From Halomonas maura (GTDB lineage Bacteria > Pseudomonadota > Gammaproteobacteria > Pseudomonadales > Halomonadaceae): a stretch of DNA of 64,000 nucleotides. Positions 60,142-64,000 of the stretch are shown here, one piece after another. The DNA is taken from positions 76,570 to 140,569 of the forward strand of contig NZ_JAUFPQ010000031.1 of assembly GCF_030409305.1 (NCBI RefSeq), given 5' to 3'. Numbering within the stretch: position 1 is the first letter of the stretch; the number at the start of each line of letters is the position of its first letter. The notes beneath the pieces are model-generated. The model was not told the DNA's origin, did no database searches, and saw only the letters and a list, made by a program, of their open reading frames with translations. Made by a program: the position numbers and the translations under genes.

Positions 60142-60472
60142 TTAGTCTTCAGAATCAGTCATCGCGTTGAAATCCCTCCTGTACATTGGCCTCCCTTGAT
60201 GTAGTTTATGAAGGTAAGCTGTGACAAAGCCTGAGGCTGGGCACTGAGAGATGCCCCACGTTTGCCTGATATCGATAATAACCAGGCCCGATACGGGCTG
60301 CAGGGAGAATGCGTCATCGACTCACCAATGCCCCATTTTCCAACACGGGCCACCGAGCACCGCTGGCCCCGCAGGCCAAGCGAGTTCAGCGCGCCATGCG
60401 AGCTCCATCTCTGAGCCCTCCCCGCCTGCCGTCGCCCCTCCGCGATATCGACGACCGCTGGAGGCCCGGCGC
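60142..60472. other. Leader of the binding-protein/porin/GGDEF operon
   Basis: A 330-bp gap, AT-richer at 60150-60220, which probably holds the promoter. An in-frame ATG at 60251 has no ribosome site, so I treat this stretch as untranslated. Confidence 0.45.
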
Positions 60473-60907
60473 ATGAGGCGGCTGAGATTCGTGGCCCTGC
60501 TGGTGTGGGGCCTGATGAGCGTCATGCCCTCGGCAATGGCCCAGGACGCCGACGTGCTGCTGGTGGCCAATGCCGATGTCGAGACCCACCGCCTGACCCG
60601 GGATACCACCCGGGCCATCTTCGCCATGCGGCAACGCACCTGGCCCGACGGCCAGGCCGCCAGGGTCTTCGTATTACCCAATAGCCACCCGGTGCATGCC
60701 CGCTTCGTCAAGGGGCGCCTCTCGGTCTATCCCCATCAGCTTCAGCTGGCGTGGGACCGGGTGGTCTTCTCGGGTACGGGGCAGGCTCCCAACCGAGTCC
60801 GCACCCAGGCGGAAATGCTCGAACAGATTGCCAGCACTTCCGGTGCCCTGGGATATGTAGAGAGGGAGTATCTGGATGACCGTGTCCAAGTCATTTCGAT
60901 GGAGTAA
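60473..60907 (+). CDS. Small PstS-like periplasmic binding protein
   Basis: A 144-aa exported protein with a signal peptide (residues 1-22, FVALLVWGLMSVMPSAMA). VLLVANADVETHRLTRDTTR and AIFAMRQRTWPDGQAARVFV, then FVKGRLSVYPHQLQLAWDRV and GALGYVEREYLDD resemble one lobe of phosphate-binding (PstS-like) proteins. Its short length suggests a sensor partner instead of a transport receptor. GGAGGCCCGGCGC precedes the ATG at 60473. It overlaps the porin gene by 32 nt. Confidence 0.75.
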   Translation: MRRLRFVALLVWGLMSVMPSAMAQDADVLLVANADVETHRLTRDTTRAIFAMRQRTWPDGQAARVFVLPNSHPVHARFVKGRLSVYPHQLQLAWDRVVFSGTGQAPNRVRTQAEMLEQIASTSGALGYVEREYLDDRVQVISME

Positions 60908-62096
60908 GCCGCGCCCTGCCCTGCTCATGGGTGCCGCGCTGCTCGCGACCGTCACCCAGGCACACGGCGAGGAAGAGAACGTGCTGGATACGCTCCAGTT
61001 GCATGGCTTCCTTAGCCAGGCGCTGGTGATCACCGATGACAACAACTTCTTCGGCCCCAGCAGCAGCGACGAAGGCAGCCTCAAGTTCACCGAGATCGGG
61101 GCCAACGTGTCGCTGCGCCCCCACGAGGACGTGCTGATTGCCGCCCAGGTGCTCAGCCGGCGGGCCGGTGGGGACGGCAGCGAGGCCAGCCCCGAGCTCG
61201 ACTATGGCCTGATCGACTACCAGATCCAGTCGAACCAGCAGCGCAACTTCGGCGTCCAGGTTGGCCGCTTCAAGAACCCCTTCGGCTTCTATAACCAGAC
61301 TCGGGACGTGGCCTTCACGCGCCCGAGCATCCTGCTGCCGCAGTCGATCTATTTCGACCGTACTCGGTCGCTGGCACTGTCGGCCGATGGGGTGCTGAGC
61401 TACTACGAGGAACGCCTGTCCCAGGGCACGCTGCGCTTCCAGGCCGGCGTGGGACGCGTCCAGGCCGGCGACGACCTGCGCCGCACCCTGCGCCTCGACC
61501 GGATCCCCGGCGATCTCGAGCCGGAAACCTCGGCGATCGGGCAGGTCCGCTACGAACACGACGGAGGACGCATCGTTGCCGCCTTGGGAACCGCCCAGGT
61601 GGGAGCGTCGTTCGAATCGAACACCCCGGGCCTGAGCGATGGCGATTTTTACTTTCGTCCGGTGATCCTGTCGCTCCAGTACAACGCCGAGTATTGGAGC
61701 CTGACGACAGAATATGCCCTGCGCGAGTCGGGAATGGAGAACTTCAATGATCCACGCCTCAACTTCGACGCGACGGGGGAAAGCTGGTACATCCAATACA
61801 CACGACGCTTCCTGGATGACTGGCAGTGGCTGGTACGTTACGACAGCTTGATCAGCAACCGCGATGATCGTTCAGGCAAAGCCTTCGAAGCCGCGGGGGC
61901 CGGGCCGGCTCACTCCCAGTTTGCCAAGGACATGACCTTCGGTCTTCAGTGGACCCCTCACCCAAGGTTGTTGCTCTCCGGTGAGTACCATCATGTCGAT
62001 GGCACCGGCTGGCTACCGGCCCAGGACAACCCGGACCCTTCCGAGACGAGTCGATACTGGAACATGCTGCTGTTCCAGATGTCGCTGCGTTTCTGA
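60876..62096 (+). CDS. Outer-membrane porin-like beta-barrel protein
   Basis: A 406-aa exported protein with a signal peptide (~1-31, ALLMGAALLATVTQAHG) and a beta-barrel pattern of alternating residues ending in the sorting signal FQMSLRF (C-terminal Phe). LDTLQLHGFLSQALVITDDN near residue 37 and IQSNQQRNFGVQVGRFKNPF, then NFGVQVGRFKNPFGFYNQTR are barrel motifs of OprO/DcaP-like porins. It starts within the binding-protein gene (32-nt overlap) with GGGAGTATCTGG ahead. It may sense or admit the ligand of the binding protein. Confidence 0.8.
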   Translation: MTVSKSFRWSKPRPALLMGAALLATVTQAHGEEENVLDTLQLHGFLSQALVITDDNNFFGPSSSDEGSLKFTEIGANVSLRPHEDVLIAAQVLSRRAGGDGSEASPELDYGLIDYQIQSNQQRNFGVQVGRFKNPFGFYNQTRDVAFTRPSILLPQSIYFDRTRSLALSADGVLSYYEERLSQGTLRFQAGVGRVQAGDDLRRTLRLDRIPGDLEPETSAIGQVRYEHDGGRIVAALGTAQVGASFESNTPGLSDGDFYFRPVILSLQYNAEYWSLTTEYALRESGMENFNDPRLNFDATGESWYIQYTRRFLDDWQWLVRYDSLISNRDDRSGKAFEAAGAGPAHSQFAKDMTFGLQWTPHPRLLLSGEYHHVDGTGWLPAQDNPDPSETSRYWNMLLFQMSLRF

Positions 62097-62138
62097 CGCT
62101 CTCTCCGCGCCCCCCATCCGCATCAGGGAATCGGAGAG

Positions 62139-64000
62139 ATGACCACCACACCATTCTCCTCCAGCCGCCATCGACTCAGCCTGACCTGGCGCGTCATCGC
62201 ACTCAGCAGCCTCCTGCTGCTCGTGCTGGTCACGCTGTTCACCTGGCTGGGTCACCAGAACCTGACCCGCCAGTTCCAGGAAGGCCGGATGCAGCACCAT
62301 GCACGCCAACAGCGTGAGATCCAATTGGCCCTGCGTCGCTCAGAGGAGAACCTGCGTCAGTTGGCCAGCCTGGCGGCGGCCTCTCCACGACTCGGCCCCT
62401 CGCTGCAGTCCGGCGATAACGATGCCATCCTGGCCGCCCTGAAGCCCCAGTGGCCGACCTTGCAGCTCGATGCCGGGGTGGAGGAGATCATGGTCTTCAA
62501 TCGCCAGGGAAGCGCGATGGGGAACTGGGGCGATGACATGGTCAGCAATGAGCGCACCGTACAGGCCTGGGTGGATCGCGTGATGAGCACCGAGATGCCG
62601 TTTACCACCCTGCGCTGCACCATCGACTGCCGGCAGTATGCCGCCGTTCCGGTGCTGGTGGAGGGGCAGAGCGTGGGCCTGGTCATCCTGTCGCGCTCGC
62701 TGGCCGACGTCACCCGCCAGGCCAAGTCGGTCTCTGGCAGTGAAGTGGCGCTGTTGGTGACCGGCCCCATGGACGCCAGGGGCTTGCCCCAGGAGCGCCG
62801 CCTGGACGACTGGGACGGCCAGTTGATGGCGTTGACCGAACAGGAAGAGAGTCTGCCCTTGCTGCGCCAAGCCTCGGGAAAGGCCAGCCTGACCGTGCTG
62901 ATCGAGTCTCCCTTCTACCTACAGCACGAGGGACTCCACCTGGAGGTGTCGGCGTCGCGAATGGAGGAGGAGGAGGACGAGGACAGGCGCAGTACCGGCT
63001 ATTTCCTGCTGGTCTCCGATATCACCGACCAGATCCAGGCCATCAACCACGATACCCGAACCCTGCTGTACGCCGGCGTGGCGGGCTGGTTGGCGGCCGA
63101 ACTGCTGCTGCTGATCATCCTGCTGGGCCCCATGTCGCGGCTGCGCCGGATCGCCAGTGTGCTTCCCGCTCTCGCTCGTGGCGGCTTCGCCGAGGCCAGG
63201 GAGGCCATTCCCGGCAAGATTCGCCGGCTGCCGGACGAGATCGACGTTCTGGAAGGCACCACCCTCGAGTTGTCACGGCAGCTGGAGCTGCTCGAGGGAG
63301 AGGTCCAGGCAAGAGGTGAGCAACTGGCCGAGCGCGTCGATGAACTGGCCCAGGAACGGGATTTCGTCGGCAGCCTGCTCGATACCGCTCGCGTCTTCAT
63401 CATCGCCCAGGATGGCGTGGGCCGCATCAGCCTGGTCAATGCCTATACCCTGTCCATGCTCGATATCGGCGAAGACGTGCTGATCGGTCGACATTTCGAC
63501 GATATCTTCGAAGCGCCCGGCCATTCTCCCGTCGCGACGGCCGAAGCCCCCCAGCAAGAGGAACGCACCTTGCTGACGCCCGACAATCAGGTCCATACCA
63601 TCGTCTGGTACCATGCCCCCCTGCCGACCGGCAACGATGCCAGCATGGCTCGCATTTCCGTGGGCCTGGATATCACCGAGCGCAAGGCCGCCGAAGGGCG
63701 CCTGACCTGGCTGGCCGAGCGCGACCCCCTGACCTCGCTCTACAACCGCCGCTACTTCCAGGAAGCCATCCAGCTGGCCTTGCAGCAAGGCCATACGGGC
63801 GCCGTACTGCTGCTGGACCTGGATCAGTTCAAGGAGGTCAACGAGCTCAGCGGCCATCATGCCGGGGACCGCCTGCTGCGCGAAGTGGCGGATACGCTCC
63901 AGCTCAATCTGGATCACCGCAGCATCATCGCCAGGCTCGGCGGTGACGAGTTCGCCCTGTTGCTGGAAGATGCCGACGCCGACCAGGCCATCACCATCGC
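62139..64000 (+). CDS. Membrane PAS-GGDEF diguanylate cyclase (3' end outside window)
   Basis: At least 620 aa, open to the right edge. A transmembrane segment at about 17-38 and another at 309-330 enclose a periplasmic sensor (~40-300, Cache/CHASE4-like, inferred). A HAMP-like and coiled linker (~345-400) leads to a PAS domain (~410-520) and GGDEF (RDPLTSLYNRRYFQEAIQLA, then RLGGDEFALLL near residue 600). The RxxD inhibition site is not conserved (DHRS occurs instead), so product inhibition may be absent. An EAL domain may follow off-window. It is the third gene of the binding protein/porin operon. Confidence 0.88.
   Translation, partial: MTTTPFSSSRHRLSLTWRVIALSSLLLLVLVTLFTWLGHQNLTRQFQEGRMQHHARQQREIQLALRRSEENLRQLASLAAASPRLGPSLQSGDNDAILAALKPQWPTLQLDAGVEEIMVFNRQGSAMGNWGDDMVSNERTVQAWVDRVMSTEMPFTTLRCTIDCRQYAAVPVLVEGQSVGLVILSRSLADVTRQAKSVSGSEVALLVTGPMDARGLPQERRLDDWDGQLMALTEQEESLPLLRQASGKASLTVLIESPFYLQHEGLHLEVSASRMEEEEDEDRRSTGYFLLVSDITDQIQAINHDTRTLLYAGVAGWLAAELLLLIILLGPMSRLRRIASVLPALARGGFAEAREAIPGKIRRLPDEIDVLEGTTLELSRQLELLEGEVQARGEQLAERVDELAQERDFVGSLLDTARVFIIAQDGVGRISLVNAYTLSMLDIGEDVLIGRHFDDIFEAPGHSPVATAEAPQQEERTLLTPDNQVHTIVWYHAPLPTGNDASMARISVGLDITERKAAEGRLTWLAERDPLTSLYNRRYFQEAIQLALQQGHTGAVLLLDLDQFKEVNELSGHHAGDRLLREVADTLQLNLDHRSIIARLGGDEFALLLEDADADQAITI

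Noticed and set aside
60251..60472. Longer version of the small binding protein starting at 60251
   Set aside because: No ribosome site, Pro/Arg/Ser-rich extension and it would place the signal peptide in the middle of the protein.
1..64000. CRISPR array or tRNA genes
   Set aside because: No regularly spaced direct repeats and no cloverleaf-like sequence were found by reading the window.

Overview
The window is about 64 kb of a very GC-rich gammaproteobacterial chromosome. The best fit is Halomonas or a close Halomonadaceae relative. The reasons are an NhaD-type Na+/H+ antiporter, a recC-recB-recD operon, DUF3581 and DUF3422 genes, ArfB, and many small single-domain stress and detoxification genes. 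No rRNA, tRNA, CRISPR array, integrase or transposase gene was seen. All family assignments come from reading motifs in the translations; no database search was run.

Layout. 1-0.85 kb: alkylation repair (3' end of an AlkA-type glycosylase, then ogt). 0.9-5.1 kb: three small regulatory units, namely a LysR regulator divergent from an aldo/keto reductase plus a carboxymuconolactone decarboxylase-like protein, a YfcE-like phosphoesterase, and a TetR regulator divergent from an HPP membrane protein with a 20-bp palindromic operator between them. 5.2-14.9 kb: recC-recB-recD, coupled by 4-nt overlaps; recB carries two GGGGACAG hairpin elements in frame. 14.9-18.1 kb: an AT-rich island with an AIPR-family (abortive-infection-type) gene and a coiled-coil HNH endonuclease, ending in a broken DUF427 gene.

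18.3-37.6 kb is an accessory zone. It holds MTA/SAH nucleosidase, a heme-monooxygenase-like protein, a pore-less voltage-sensor-like protein, transporters (MFS, LysE), regulators (MocR, AraC, LysR), VOC, GFA, SDR, azoreductase, nitroreductase and GNAT genes. It also holds many gene remnants: three broken DUF427 copies, echoes of the nearby AraC, nucleosidase and coiled-coil genes, and the fused tails of a YgjV-like and an enolase-superfamily gene. 37.7-50.3 kb: DUF1499, a heme-ligand-less bacterioferritin, a class D beta-lactamase divergent from an AmpR-like regulator, ArfB, a 127-bp palindromic element, a Rieske-FAD reductase fusion, a MarR/EamA/nitroreductase unit, and a Leu/Glu-type dehydrogenase.

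50.7-54.0 kb is the most interesting system. Four overlapping genes encode a histidine-rich membrane protein, a ketoacyl-ACP synthase III-like enzyme, a heme-oxygenase-like diiron oxidase-type protein, and an unrecognised protein. A 12-bp palindrome resembling the fatty-acid-responsive PsrA operator lies upstream. The gene content suggests an uncharacterised fatty-acyl (lipid or hydrocarbon) biosynthetic pathway. 54.1-64 kb: a secreted protein, DUF3422, ChrA, DUF3581, NhaD, and a three-gene signalling operon (small periplasmic binding-like protein, outer-membrane porin, membrane PAS-GGDEF protein) that runs off the right edge.
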